A stretch of DNA of 34,569 bases from Verrucomicrobiota bacterium. Its GTDB lineage: Bacteria > Verrucomicrobiota > Verrucomicrobiia > Limisphaerales > JAFGQR01. The first letter of the stretch is position 1. Each line of letters opens with the position of its first letter. The translations under genes were made by a program, and so were the position numbers. This document shows positions 7,812 through 17,194 of the stretch, one piece after another. The notes beneath the pieces were generated by a model. It worked only from the letters and a program-made list of their open reading frames with translations. It was not told where the DNA came from and did no database searches. The stretch lies in the NCBI GenBank assembly GCA_016935555.1, contig JAFGQR010000054.1, positions 1-34,569 of the forward strand, read 5' to 3'.

Positions 7812-10800
7812 TCAGCGCATGGAGGTATGAACCCGGTAGAAGCGGGTTTCGAGGGTGTCGACGTGGTTGGTCACCGTGACCTCGAGGCTCTCGGGGAACG
7901 CAGGGAGGTTGGTCAGGCATGACCAGACGGCCGGGTCCGGGCGTTCGCTGACCAGGACGGAGTAGGTGCGGTTGGACAGGGCGAGGAACTGAAGCGTCAC
8001 GGTGCGGTCGGGCAGGCATCGGGCGACGATTCGGGGGGGCGACAGGACGGTCAGCAGGGCGCGTGGGGGGATGCCTGGGGCGCGGCCGGCCAGGTTGGTG
8101 ATGGCGGCGTCCCAGCGGGTGTCATTGAGGCCAGGGTCCACGGACGGCAGGGTCAGGACGCTGGTATGGGAATGGAGGGTCATGTTGGTGTAGGTCTCGC
8201 CCGAGGCGCGCCAGCGGTAACTGATGGGCAGGGTGGCGGTGTTGGTGACGCGCACCGTGAAGGTGGCGCTTTCGCCGGCATAGACCGCGAGGTCGGCGGG
8301 GCCTTGGACGATCTGGGGCACGACCAGGACGATCAACTGGGCCGGCTGGCTGGTGACGGTGCCGATGTCGTCAGTGATGTCGACGGTGAACGTGCCGGCG
8401 TCGGCGGGCTGGACGGCGGCGAGGGTGAAGCTGGCGTTGGTCTCGGCCGGCAGCTCCGCGCCGTCGCGACGCCACTGGTAGCGCAGGGCGCCGGTGCCGG
8501 TGGCGGCCACGGCAAAGGTCACCGTGGCGCCGGGGGCGACGGTGGCGTTTTGGGGCTGGAGGAGGATGAGGGGGAGGATGAGGACGACGAGGTCGGCGCC
8601 GTCACTGGTGCAGGAACCGGCCTCGTTATACACCACCGCCTGGTAACGGCCCGCCTGGCTGGGTTGCACATTCGTCAGGATCAGCACCGCGTTGGTCGCG
8701 CCGCTGACGGTTCCCCCATTGCAGAGCCATTGGTAAAAGAGCGGTTCCGAGCCTTCGGCGGTCACGTTGAATGTCGCGTTTTGACCGGCAACGATCGTTT
8801 GGCTCTGCGGCTGGGTGGTGATGGTGGGGGGTTGGCCCGGGGCAAAATTCTGTCCCGGCGTGGGCATCGCGGCCACCCAGTTGACAGGATCATCGCCGTA
8901 AGCCGACGCCTCCCGTCGCTGCAGGGAGGCCCCGCCGCCGTCCGCCGCGGGCGGCCATGGGATTTTGTCGTTGTAGCGCACGGCGTCCATGGTGATGTAG
9001 GGGACGCCGTTGGTGTCGGGCAGGCCCGGCCACTGCAGTTCGAGCCGCTCGCCACTGTCTTGCAGGGTGCCGGTCCAGGGGCCCCAGATAGGGACCTCGG
9101 CCGGGACGGCATAGAGGGCGCGGAACGCGCCGGGCTCTTGGCCCACCACGAGCAGCAGGCCGTCGGGCGCGAGCGTGACGCCTTGGGGAAAGGCGAACCC
9201 GAGCCCGTTGATCCGCCAGGTGTTGGTGGGATGCTGCGGGTCGAAAAGCGGCACGGGATCGGCACTCAGATTGCGCAACTCGATGAATTCGGCGCCGGCG
9301 GTGTCCGGGTGATACATGATTTCCTGGATGACGACGGGGCCGACGCGCGGGTCGGCGTTCGGGGCTGCGAGGGTGGGGGAGGTCTGGGCGGGGAATTGTT
9401 CCTCGAGAACGCTGTTGAGGTATCGGCCGAAGCTGACGCCCGGAGCCGCCGCGCCAAACGCGAATCCGTGGCTGAATCCGGTGAGGTTGCCCGCCGGGTC
9501 GGCGGAGGTGAGATAGACGGCGTCTCCGGAGGAGTTGAGGGCGAAGTTGAGCGGGGTGGCGGGCACGGGATTGAAATCGGCCTCGGTGAACACGATGTAG
9601 CCGCCTGGGGGGATGAGGGTGGGGTCGGGAAGGCGGTATTTGGCGGGCTGGCCGGGGTCGTCGGTCAGGAACCAGCCGCCGACATCGGCCGCGGAGTCGT
9701 TGGGGTTGAAGAGTTCGATGGCGTCCGTCTCGGGCGGCACGCTGTGGGTCAACACCTCGTTGACATGCACGGACGGCACGGTCGGAACCGGGTCGTCCGC
9801 TCCCGGCGACCCTCCCGGGAACGCGCTGGCGCGCCAGTGGGCGCCGTTGTCGGAGTTGGGGAGTGCGCCGGCGTTGCGGGGCACCAGCGAGAATCCGAAG
9901 TTGTCGGGGGTGATGGGCCAGGGGGCGCGGTCGTTGTAAGTGACGGCGAGCACGGTGCTGCCCGAGGCGGTGGCGAGGCGGACGGTTTCGCCCGCGTTGT
10001 CGAGCTTGCCCGAGTAGACGCCATGGAAGGCCACGGCGGGATACCTTTCGCGGAAGGCGGTTTCGTTGGCGACCAGTACCATGAATTGGCCGGGGGGCAG
10101 CCGGGAGCCGTTGGTAAGGGTGAAGCTGATGCCAGCGGTGAACGAGAGTCCGGCGAGGTCGAGCTCGAGCGGGCCTGTGTTTTTCAGCTCGAGGAATTCC
10201 AGGTCGCTGCCGCTCCAGGGGCCCCAGCCGGGCGGGTTGTACATGAGTTCCGTCACGGCGAGCGCCGTGAGATCCTGCGGGGGAAAGAACGTCGCGTCGG
10301 TCAGTGCCGACCAGCTGCTTCCGTCGCGGACGCGGGCGCGGATTTGGGTGGTGGCGTTAAGGAGGATGGGCGCGTCATAAGCCTGGGCGGTGGGCGCCAC
10401 CGCGCCGGTGCCCGGGACCCGCGGGTCGCTGCCGTCCAACGTGAAGAAGATGGTCCCGGCGGGGTTGGTGTGGGTGAGTTCGGCGCCAAACCCGGCCGGC
10501 ACGGGGCCGCCGAACTGGTTGAAGGTGGGGGCGCCGAGGCTGGGATAGAGGCCGGCGGCGCGGAAGCGCTCGAGGGTGACAGCCTGCTGGCGGGGGAACC
10601 AGTTGGTGCAAAGCGTGTCGAGTTCGGGCACCCACCATTCGTCGCGGGTGAAGGTCTGCCCCGTGCCGGGGTTGACGCCGATGGTGAACTCGCGGGCGTC
10701 GCCCCACCGTGCCGACTCGCCCACGATGGCGCGGTCGATCTGGACGGTCCGGGCGCGGAGGCGGGCGATATTGCGTTCGGGCGCGAGGGCGCCGCCGTTG

Positions 10801-13800
10801 AAGAAATGGCGGTGAACGCGGTCGCCGAAGAGGACGCGGAATTCGGGCCAGGCGCGGAGGCGGGCGTAGAGGCGGGCTGGGGTGAAGTCGTTGTCGACGT
10901 TGATTCGGTTGCGGACAACTTGTTGGTCGGCGACGATTTCCTGGTCCCAAACGGCGAAGATCCAGCGGGTTTCGGGCAGGCTGTTGGTGGGGCGACGATG
11001 GGCGGCGTACCAGTTGTGGTGGGGCCAGTCTTCGGCTTCGGCGTGGATATGGAGGATCATGAAATCGGCGAGGTTTTCAAGGTCCACGCGTTGTCGGACG
11101 GTCTGGTAGGCGGCGTCGGTGGTGATGCCGGCATTGACGAGGGCGATGAGGTTGTTCCAGGCGTCCTTGGTCCCGTCGAGCAGCTCATTGAAGTCGCGGA
11201 TGACGTCCCAATCGCCGTCGCGACCGCCGAAGTATTCGGCGAAATGCGAGTCATCGAGCCGCTCGCAGGGATTGTAGAGGCCCCAGTAAAGGCCGTTGAC
11301 GTAGAGATGGACGAAGGTGTTGTGGGCGCTGTGCGATCCCAGGTCGAGTTGCGAGTCTTTCATCCACACGTCGCGCAGGTAAATCGAGTCTTCGGGCCGG
11401 TAGCGTTCGCCGAGGGGTGTGCCTGGCGAATAGCGGGTGGTCCACGCGTCGGTGAAGCACGCGCGCAGCACGATGTTGTCGAACGTGTCGACGCGGCTGT
11501 CTGGAAACCAGCGGTAACGCAGCTTGGTGGGGCCGTATTGGTGCCTGAACACGAGACGAAACGAGTGCTTGGGCGTGCGCACGTTGTCGCGGCTGGCGTT
11601 TCCCTGCATGCGCACGCCGCAGCGCACCGCGAACGCCGTGCGTCCATCCGGCTGGATCAACTCGGCCGACGCCGCCCGTTCCCAGAGGTCGCCTGTGTTC
11701 ACGGCGTTGGGGTAGATGCCGGTGGCGGGGTCCCACAAGCCTGCGTGATCGGAGACGATCGACAGGGTGGGGATGGAGCGCAGGTCGTTGCTGAGGGTGG
11801 CGCCGTAATTCGTGTGGCCGGCGATGGCGGGGTCCATTCCGTAATCGGCCGGGTAACTGGCCTGCCAGACGGTGGGGTAGCCGGGCTGGGTGGCGGATTG
11901 TCGCACGACCTGGTCCAGAAACAAGTAGGTGTGCGTGTCCGCATCGCTGGGAATCAGGCCCGGATGGAACGCAGCTGCCCGCAGGCAGGTGGTGTTAGTG
12001 ATGGCGATCGGGCCTGCATACACGGCACCATGGGCGGCCCCGGGCGCGCTGCCGTCGAGGGTCCAGCGAATCTCGGCGTTGGGGGTGGCACAGGAGATTT
12101 CCACCAGGAACGGCGCGTCGAAAAAGCCGCGGTCGACGCTGAAGGTGGTATCGGCGACGAATCCCAGGAATCCTTCGATGTTGGGGGCGCCGGGAGTGGG
12201 AGGGGTGAAGTAGCGGTCGGCGAAGGTGTTGACGACCAGCCCCTCGAGTGTGGGGAGCACCAAAAAATCCGTGTCGTCCGCGTTGAGGTTCAAGCCGTGG
12301 ATGGCGAGCAGGTTGGTGCCGGCCACGAGGAGGCTGCCCGGATCGGCGATGAGGATCTCGTCGAATGGGGTGTCCTGGCCGGCATCGTGAGCCGCGGTGG
12401 CGGCGGCGTCCCATGCCGGCGACGCGGGGGCATTGCGGGAGCCGACTTCGTGGCCGTTGATATAGGCCACCAATCCATCGTCGTACTTGAGCCGCAGCGT
12501 CAGGTAGTGGAAGGCGGCCGGGTTGGGGACTTGGAACGGCAGGCGGATGAAGGCGGACGCGTTGCGGTGGTGCATGGCGGCCTGGAGGTCGGTGGCGATT
12601 TGGGCGCGGTAGCCCTCGACCTCGACCTGCAGCGCGTTGAGGAACACCCCAAAACTCGCCTCGCCTCTGCTGTCCACGCTGGACGAGTCGCGCCGGCCGG
12701 AGATCAGGAGCCTGCCCGACGCGTCGGCCGTGGCCGTGAAGGTAAAGCGGTAGTCGTCGTTGGACAGCGGCAGGTTCTGGCCGCCGAACGTGTAGTCCGT
12801 CCGCACCGGGATCCCGTTGGCGAACCAGTCGGACACGCGCGATCCCGGGCTGCCGGTGTCGAAGGACCACAGGGTGATCCGGTAGGGCTGCCCGGCCAGC
12901 AACCCGGCCAGTCCCAGGTCCAACCCGCCGTTGCTGGTTTGGGAGCGGGAAAAGACGAAATCGCGCAGGAGCAACGATTCGGTGAAGCTGCCCGAGTTGG
13001 ACGGGGTGCTTCGCAAGCGGTCGTCGTAGCCCTCGGGGGCGGTGTGGGACAGGGTAAGGGTGATGCCGTTCAGGGTGCGGACGGTCGGGTTGGTTTGGAT
13101 GGTGGTGCTGCCGCCGGCGGTGTTGATTTCAAAGGCGCTGAACCCGGTTTGTGTCGTGCTGGCGCTGTTGCCGCGCTCGTTGAAATCGACCCGCAACACC
13201 ACTGTGGTTCCCGGGGCGTTGGTCGGGTTCAACGCGTCATACCCCACCCCGGTCGGCCCCGCCAGCCAGGTCGCATCGTCAAACCCCGCCACGGTCCACG
13301 AGGCTCCCAGCGCATCGTTGGTTGGGACGTGGATGCGGGCAAGGGCGCCGGTGGCGAGCAAGGGGGAGAGGATGACTTGCTGGGCGGCGCCGAAGGAGAC
13401 GTTGGAACGTTGCGGGGGGAAGGCCGGGGCAAACGCCTGGGCGACCGTGACGCCGTCGGGCTCAACCAGCGCCAGGTAATCCCCCTGGTTGTCCAGCTGG
13501 AAATTGGTGTGCAGCTCCGCGCCGGCCGCGGCGCGGTCCTTGCCGGATGCGAAGACGACCAGGTAGGCGTCGGGTTCCAGGGTGATGGCGGGGAAGGTCC
13601 ACTTGGCCGGGTTGGCGGGGTCGTCGGTCAGATGCCATCCGGCCAGGCTGGCGGGTGCGGCGCCTTCGTTGTGCAGCTCAATCCAGTCCGGCGTGTCGCC
13701 GTCGGCGTCGCGCAGGAAGCCGTCGTTTTCCGCCATGAACTCGGAGATGCGCAAGGCGGCGTTGGCGGGCAGGGTGGCGAGCAACAAGGCGGCTCCCAGC

Positions 13801-13835
13801 AGGCAGGGAACAGGCGACAAACGGCGGTGGATCAT
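7812..13835 (-). CDS. Giant secreted lamin-tail / CotH / Ig-like multidomain protein
   Basis: A 2007-residue exported protein. Order of parts (approximate residues): signal peptide MIHRRLSPVPCLLGAALLL ending in ANA; lamin-tail domain 27-105 (ISEFMAENDGF, DWIELHNEG); the shared module of about 190 aa, 214-407; a chitobiase-C-like FN3 domain near 585 (RWTLDGSAPG); a CotH-kinase-like region about 650-1000 (GVRMQGNASRDN, LYVNGLYWGLYNPCE, RWIFAVWDQE); a second chitobiase-like domain near 1135 (FFTLDGSDPR); three more lamin-tail domains near 1195, 1358 and 1505; three Ig-like domains from about 1670 to 1920; and a short C-terminal domain ending in FYRVHTSMR. CotH-like proteins are atypical kinases in spore-coat biology, but in this lineage they occur in surface or secreted proteins of unknown role. 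The ATG at 13835 is chosen because it begins the signal peptide. It lies 92 bp downstream of the LamG gene on the same strand and is probably co-transcribed. Confidence 0.85.
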   Translation of the reverse strand: MIHRRLSPVPCLLGAALLLATLPANAALRISEFMAENDGFLRDADGDTPDWIELHNEGAAPASLAGWHLTDDPANPAKWTFPAITLEPDAYLVVFASGKDRAAAGAELHTNFQLDNQGDYLALVEPDGVTVAQAFAPAFPPQRSNVSFGAAQQVILSPLLATGALARIHVPTNDALGASWTVAGFDDATWLAGPTGVGYDALNPTNAPGTTVVLRVDFNERGNSASTTQTGFSAFEINTAGGSTTIQTNPTVRTLNGITLTLSHTAPEGYDDRLRSTPSNSGSFTESLLLRDFVFSRSQTSNGGLDLGLAGLLAGQPYRITLWSFDTGSPGSRVSDWFANGIPVRTDYTFGGQNLPLSNDDYRFTFTATADASGRLLISGRRDSSSVDSRGEASFGVFLNALQVEVEGYRAQIATDLQAAMHHRNASAFIRLPFQVPNPAAFHYLTLRLKYDDGLVAYINGHEVGSRNAPASPAWDAAATAAHDAGQDTPFDEILIADPGSLLVAGTNLLAIHGLNLNADDTDFLVLPTLEGLVVNTFADRYFTPPTPGAPNIEGFLGFVADTTFSVDRGFFDAPFLVEISCATPNAEIRWTLDGSAPGAAHGAVYAGPIAITNTTCLRAAAFHPGLIPSDADTHTYLFLDQVVRQSATQPGYPTVWQASYPADYGMDPAIAGHTNYGATLSNDLRSIPTLSIVSDHAGLWDPATGIYPNAVNTGDLWERAASAELIQPDGRTAFAVRCGVRMQGNASRDNVRTPKHSFRLVFRHQYGPTKLRYRWFPDSRVDTFDNIVLRACFTDAWTTRYSPGTPLGERYRPEDSIYLRDVWMKDSQLDLGSHSAHNTFVHLYVNGLYWGLYNPCERLDDSHFAEYFGGRDGDWDVIRDFNELLDGTKDAWNNLIALVNAGITTDAAYQTVRQRVDLENLADFMILHIHAEAEDWPHHNWYAAHRRPTNSLPETRWIFAVWDQEIVADQQVVRNRINVDNDFTPARLYARLRAWPEFRVLFGDRVHRHFFNGGALAPERNIARLRARTVQIDRAIVGESARWGDAREFTIGVNPGTGQTFTRDEWWVPELDTLCTNWFPRQQAVTLERFRAAGLYPSLGAPTFNQFGGPVPAGFGAELTHTNPAGTIFFTLDGSDPRVPGTGAVAPTAQAYDAPILLNATTQIRARVRDGSSWSALTDATFFPPQDLTALAVTELMYNPPGWGPWSGSDLEFLELKNTGPLELDLAGLSFTAGISFTLTNGSRLPPGQFMVLVANETAFRERYPAVAFHGVYSGKLDNAGETVRLATASGSTVLAVTYNDRAPWPITPDNFGFSLVPRNAGALPNSDNGAHWRASAFPGGSPGADDPVPTVPSVHVNEVLTHSVPPETDAIELFNPNDSAADVGGWFLTDDPGQPAKYRLPDPTLIPPGGYIVFTEADFNPVPATPLNFALNSSGDAVYLTSADPAGNLTGFSHGFAFGAAAPGVSFGRYLNSVLEEQFPAQTSPTLAAPNADPRVGPVVIQEIMYHPDTAGAEFIELRNLSADPVPLFDPQHPTNTWRINGLGFAFPQGVTLAPDGLLLVVGQEPGAFRALYAVPAEVPIWGPWTGTLQDSGERLELQWPGLPDTNGVPYITMDAVRYNDKIPWPPAADGGGASLQRREASAYGDDPVNWVAAMPTPGQNFAPGQPPTITTQPQSQTIVAGQNATFNVTAEGSEPLFYQWLCNGGTVSGATNAVLILTNVQPSQAGRYQAVVYNEAGSCTSDGADLVVLILPLILLQPQNATVAPGATVTFAVAATGTGALRYQWRRDGAELPAETNASFTLAAVQPADAGTFTVDITDDIGTVTSQPAQLIVLVVPQIVQGPADLAVYAGESATFTVRVTNTATLPISYRWRASGETYTNMTLHSHTSVLTLPSVDPGLNDTRWDAAITNLAGRAPGIPPRALLTVLSPPRIVARCLPDRTVTLQFLALSNRTYSVLVSERPDPAVWSCLTNLPAFPESLEVTVTNHVDTLETRFYRVHTSMR
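12615..13195 (-). other. Shared 190-aa module, copy 1 (in CotH protein)
   Basis: The segment runs from RVDFNERG to FLNALQVEV. It carries YDDRLR, SLLLRDFVFS, WSFDTGSPGSRVSDW and GRRDSS in the same order as the two copies in the neighbouring protein. I do not recognise it as a named domain. The pattern suggests a beta-sandwich, possibly carbohydrate-binding, but that is inference. Confidence 0.65.
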
Positions 13836-13927
13836 AGGATGGGGTGAGCGCAGCGCCGCGCCACAGCGCTGCGCCACAGGATTCGGTGTGCGTTGCAAAC
13901 AACGGGGAGCCGGAACGGCGGATTGGA

Positions 13928-16912
13928 TCACGGCACCAGGCGCACCCCGTAGAACATCTGCCGTGCTGGCGGGGTGGGGAACGCAGCCGTCATCCGGCTG
14001 CCTCCCTGGCTCTCAAACTGCGCCTCCGCCACCTCCGTCCACGGATCGGCCAGGTCGGCCCTGGCGACGATCTGGTGGGTGGCGGCCGGCTGGGTTGTGT
14101 CGAACGTGAGAATCAACTCGCCGGCGCCGAGTTGGATCGTCAGGATCTCGACCTTCGGCGCCAGCCCGTGCTGCATCACCTGCTGGATTTCCGCCTGGGA
14201 CAGGGATCGGCTCCAGACCGCGACGTCGTCGAGGCTGCCTGTGAACCAGTGGCTGGGCTCGGCGCGCACCAAGCCGCCGACCGTCACCACGTTGGGCGTC
14301 AGCACCCCGCGCGGATACACCACCTCGTTGGTGTCGGGAATGCCGTCGACGTAGATGCGGCCGTAGCCGTTGTTGTCCACCCAGGCGATGTGATGCCAGG
14401 CGCCGTCGAACGCTTCGAGGCCGGAGAGAAGGTGATTGACGGGGGCCGTGTTGTTGTTGTTGCGGATGTAGATGTCCACGGTGCCGTTGGTGCCGTGGAC
14501 GGCAGTGCCCACGGTCAGCAGGGGGGTGTTGTTGGTGTTGGCCGACTCGGCGAACACGCGGCGGTCAGACTGGCCAACACCGACGCCCTTGACCCAGAGC
14601 GCCACGGTGTAGGCCGGGTACGCCACCGCCGGCAGGCCGCCGGGTTCGGTGTCCTGCCGCCACGCCAGCGCGTTGGTGCCGTTGAACTCGAACGCACTCC
14701 CGAACATGCCTCCGACGAGGTTCGCCGGCTCGAGGTTCGTCGTGGTCAAGTCCTGCGCGAAGGGGGTCAGGTCGGGGGTCGTTTCGGCCAGCGCGTCCAG
14801 CGGCCAGTGGGCGATCAGGCCGGTGGTGAGGCTGTCGACGGGCAGCACGTCGAGTTGGGCATCGCTGCTCGTCGCCGTGCCGCCGGCATTGGTGGCCATC
14901 AACCGATAGAGCCCCGCATCGTCGGCTTGGGCCCCATACACGACCAGCGTCAGGTTCGTCTCCCCCGGAACATCCTCCCCGCCTTTCTGCCACTGCAGGC
15001 CAAACGGCGGCGTGCCGCCCAACTGTGCGGAGAAAATGGCGTGCCCGCCGGCATAGACGGTCACCGGGGTGGGATTCTGCAGGATCGCGACAGGATCGGG
15101 CGTGGCCACTTCGAGGCGCAAGGCGTTGATGAACACCGCCAGTTCGCCCGAGGTCGTCGAGTTGTCGCGGCGGCCTGCAATCAACACCTCGCCGGAAGGA
15201 GGGGCAGTGGTTTTGAAGCTGAACTGGTATTGGCTGTTATTGGTGGGCAACTGGCTGCCGTTGAACACGTGATTGTCCTTCACCCGCCACCCGTCGGCGC
15301 TCCAGTCCGACACCCGGCTGCCCGAGCTGACCGAATCAAAGGACCAGACCGTAAACTGGTAAGTCGCGCCGCCCGTCAATCCCGCCACCCGCACATCCAG
15401 CCCCTCGCCGGTTGTGGTCGTGCGGCTGAACACGAAATCGCGCAGCAGCATCGATTCGGTGAAGGCGCCCTGGTTGACCGGTGTGGTGCGCAGCCGGTCG
15501 TCGTAGCCGGCATTGGCGCCCGCGCCGGACAGGGACACCTGGAGGGTGCCGAAGGCGCGTGTGGTGGCGTTGGATTGGATCTGGGTGGCGCTCCCTTCGG
15601 AGTCAATTTCGAAGGGGTTGAAGAGGGGCTGGGTGGTGGCGGTGTCGCCGCGCTCGTTGAAATCGATGCTGAGGCATGTGACGGCGGTGAAGACGAAACT
15701 GGTTTCGGCGAGCATGTTGGGCAGGGGCGAGAGGTCGTGGATATTGGCCGCCATGAGGGTGTAGCTCTGGCCTTCCTGCATGGTCTGGTCGGTGCGCAAC
15801 CACACCGTCCGATCATCCAGCATGCTGATGTTCGTGAACATCACCTGGCCCTCGATCTCCAGGTAGTAGTTGGCCCAATCCGTCGCTTCGCCCGGAATCA
15901 CCGGCTCCGAAAACGTCACCACCACGTCCGTATACGGGTATTCGGTCTGGACGTTCAGCACGGTGGGCGCGTTGGTGTCCTCGTAGACGGTCAGGGTGGC
16001 AAGGTCACTGGGGGTGGATCCGAAGGGGTTGCTGGCGACGCAGCGGAACTGGCTGGCGTCGTCGCTCATGAGGAGCGAGGCGGTCGTGTAAGACGGTGCG
16101 TTGGCGGCGGGGATGTTGGTGAAGCCGCCTCCGCCGTCGCTGCGTTGCCACTGGAACAGCAGCGGCGTGGGGTCATACCCCGACGCGCTGAAGGTGACGG
16201 TGGAGCCTGAGGACGCGGCGGGGTTGAGCGGCGTGATGCTGAAGGCGCCGGGGGGCGGATCGGCCGTGGCCGGCTCGATTTGGAGCGCGTTGATGAAGAC
16301 GCTGCCGGCCGAGGGCGTGGCGGCGTCGCGCCGGCCCTGAATGACAACCTGGCCGCCCGCGTCGGCGGGCGCTTTGAAGCTGAACTGGTAGTGCGTGTTG
16401 TTGGTGGGGAGGATCGATCCGTTGAACACGTAATCCTCCACCACCGGAATCCCGCTGACACTCCAGTCCGACACCCGGTTGCCCGTGCTGCCGGTGTCGA
16501 ACGACCAGATCGTGAACCGGTAGGCGGTATGGGGAGTCAAGCCGTCCACGGTCACGTCCAGCCCCGTGCCGGGGGTGGACGACCCGCAAAACACAAAATC
16601 CCGCAGCAGCAGCGATTGGGTGAACTCGCCGCTGTCGACCGGCGTGTCCCGCTGCCGGTCGTCGTAGTTCGCCGCGCCGCCGCCCAGCGACAACGTCACG
16701 CTCAGCGCGCCGAAATTCCGGGTCGTGGGCGCCGTCTGCGCCGCCGTGCCGCCATCCGAAGTGATCAAAAACGACTCGAATCCCGGGTGGGTGATGGGAG
16801 TGACCCCGCGCTCGTCAACGTCCAGGCTGAGGATGGGTTGGGCGTGGGCGCCGCAGGCCAGGGCCAGCACGACAACGAAAGCCAGGCCATGCGAAAGATG
16901 CTGCGTTTTCAT
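13928..16912 (-). CDS. Large secreted LamG / Ig-like protein with two copies of an unassigned module
   Basis: A 994-residue exported protein. It has a signal peptide (MKTQHLSHGLAFVVVLALA, cleavage near GAHAQ), module copy A (about residues 26-214), an Ig-like domain (WQRSDGGGGFTNIP, RCVASNPFGS), a Big-like segment with VVVTFSEPV, module copy B (about 412-602), another Ig-like domain (LQWQKGGEDVPGETN), a LamG/concanavalin-like domain (GLIAHWPLDALAE, FEFNGTNALAW, AWHHIAWVDNNGYGRIYVDG, GSLDDVAVWSRSLS) and a short C-terminal domain ending in MFYGVRLVP. Such proteins are secreted or surface polysaccharide-associated proteins; no catalytic residues are evident. The ATG at 16912 begins the signal peptide. 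It is 282 bp downstream of ilvB on the same strand and 92 bp upstream of the giant CotH gene, with which it shares the module. Confidence 0.8.
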   Translation of the reverse strand: MKTQHLSHGLAFVVVLALACGAHAQPILSLDVDERGVTPITHPGFESFLITSDGGTAAQTAPTTRNFGALSVTLSLGGGAANYDDRQRDTPVDSGEFTQSLLLRDFVFCGSSTPGTGLDVTVDGLTPHTAYRFTIWSFDTGSTGNRVSDWSVSGIPVVEDYVFNGSILPTNNTHYQFSFKAPADAGGQVVIQGRRDAATPSAGSVFINALQIEPATADPPPGAFSITPLNPAASSGSTVTFSASGYDPTPLLFQWQRSDGGGGFTNIPAANAPSYTTASLLMSDDASQFRCVASNPFGSTPSDLATLTVYEDTNAPTVLNVQTEYPYTDVVVTFSEPVIPGEATDWANYYLEIEGQVMFTNISMLDDRTVWLRTDQTMQEGQSYTLMAANIHDLSPLPNMLAETSFVFTAVTCLSIDFNERGDTATTQPLFNPFEIDSEGSATQIQSNATTRAFGTLQVSLSGAGANAGYDDRLRTTPVNQGAFTESMLLRDFVFSRTTTTGEGLDVRVAGLTGGATYQFTVWSFDSVSSGSRVSDWSADGWRVKDNHVFNGSQLPTNNSQYQFSFKTTAPPSGEVLIAGRRDNSTTSGELAVFINALRLEVATPDPVAILQNPTPVTVYAGGHAIFSAQLGGTPPFGLQWQKGGEDVPGETNLTLVVYGAQADDAGLYRLMATNAGGTATSSDAQLDVLPVDSLTTGLIAHWPLDALAETTPDLTPFAQDLTTTNLEPANLVGGMFGSAFEFNGTNALAWRQDTEPGGLPAVAYPAYTVALWVKGVGVGQSDRRVFAESANTNNTPLLTVGTAVHGTNGTVDIYIRNNNNTAPVNHLLSGLEAFDGAWHHIAWVDNNGYGRIYVDGIPDTNEVVYPRGVLTPNVVTVGGLVRAEPSHWFTGSLDDVAVWSRSLSQAEIQQVMQHGLAPKVEILTIQLGAGELILTFDTTQPAATHQIVARADLADPWTEVAEAQFESQGGSRMTAAFPTPPARQMFYGVRLVP
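15106..15678 (-). other. Shared 190-aa module, copy 3 (LamG protein, second copy)
   Basis: It runs from SIDFNERGDTA to FINALRLEV with YDDRLRTTPVNQG, SMLLRDFVFSR, WSFDSVSSGSRVSDW and AGRRDNS. It is visibly closer to the copy in the CotH protein (DFNERG, FVFSR, GSRVSDW) than some within-protein spacing would predict. Confidence 0.65.
16270..16835 (-). other. Shared 190-aa module, copy 2 (LamG protein, first copy)
   Basis: It runs from LSLDVDERGVTP to FINALQIEP with YDDRQRDTPVDSG, SLLLRDFVFCG, WSFDTGSTGNRVSDW and QGRRDAA. It directly follows the signal peptide, so the module is the first folded unit of the mature protein. Confidence 0.65.
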
Positions 16913-17194
16913 GAGAAGTCGCTGGGGTTTCGGGACCTCGCCTGCGGCATTCCGGCTCAAGGTGTGTCCGGCGCATGGGGCATGAGGCTCTATAAGATGC
17001 CTTGCCCCGGTGCCGTGCCTTTCCAGCGGATCGCCATGGGCGCATTCAATGTGCTGTCGGTAACGGATTTGTGTCACCGTAGCAGAAAGCCGCCCGACAA
17101 TAAAGCCCGTTTTTCGGCCGCTGCCGGGGCCGGGTGCCTGAGCCGTTTGCCAGCCAGCGGGACGCGGCTTCAGGGATTGGGGTGGGTGTGTGCG

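Noticed and set aside
8166..13847. A 1,893-codon open frame on the plus strand, opposite the giant CotH gene
   Set aside because: Its translation is Gly/Val/Arg/Glu-rich without domains, and it mirrors the codon pattern of the minus-strand gene, which has a signal peptide and clear domains. It is a high-GC antisense artefact.
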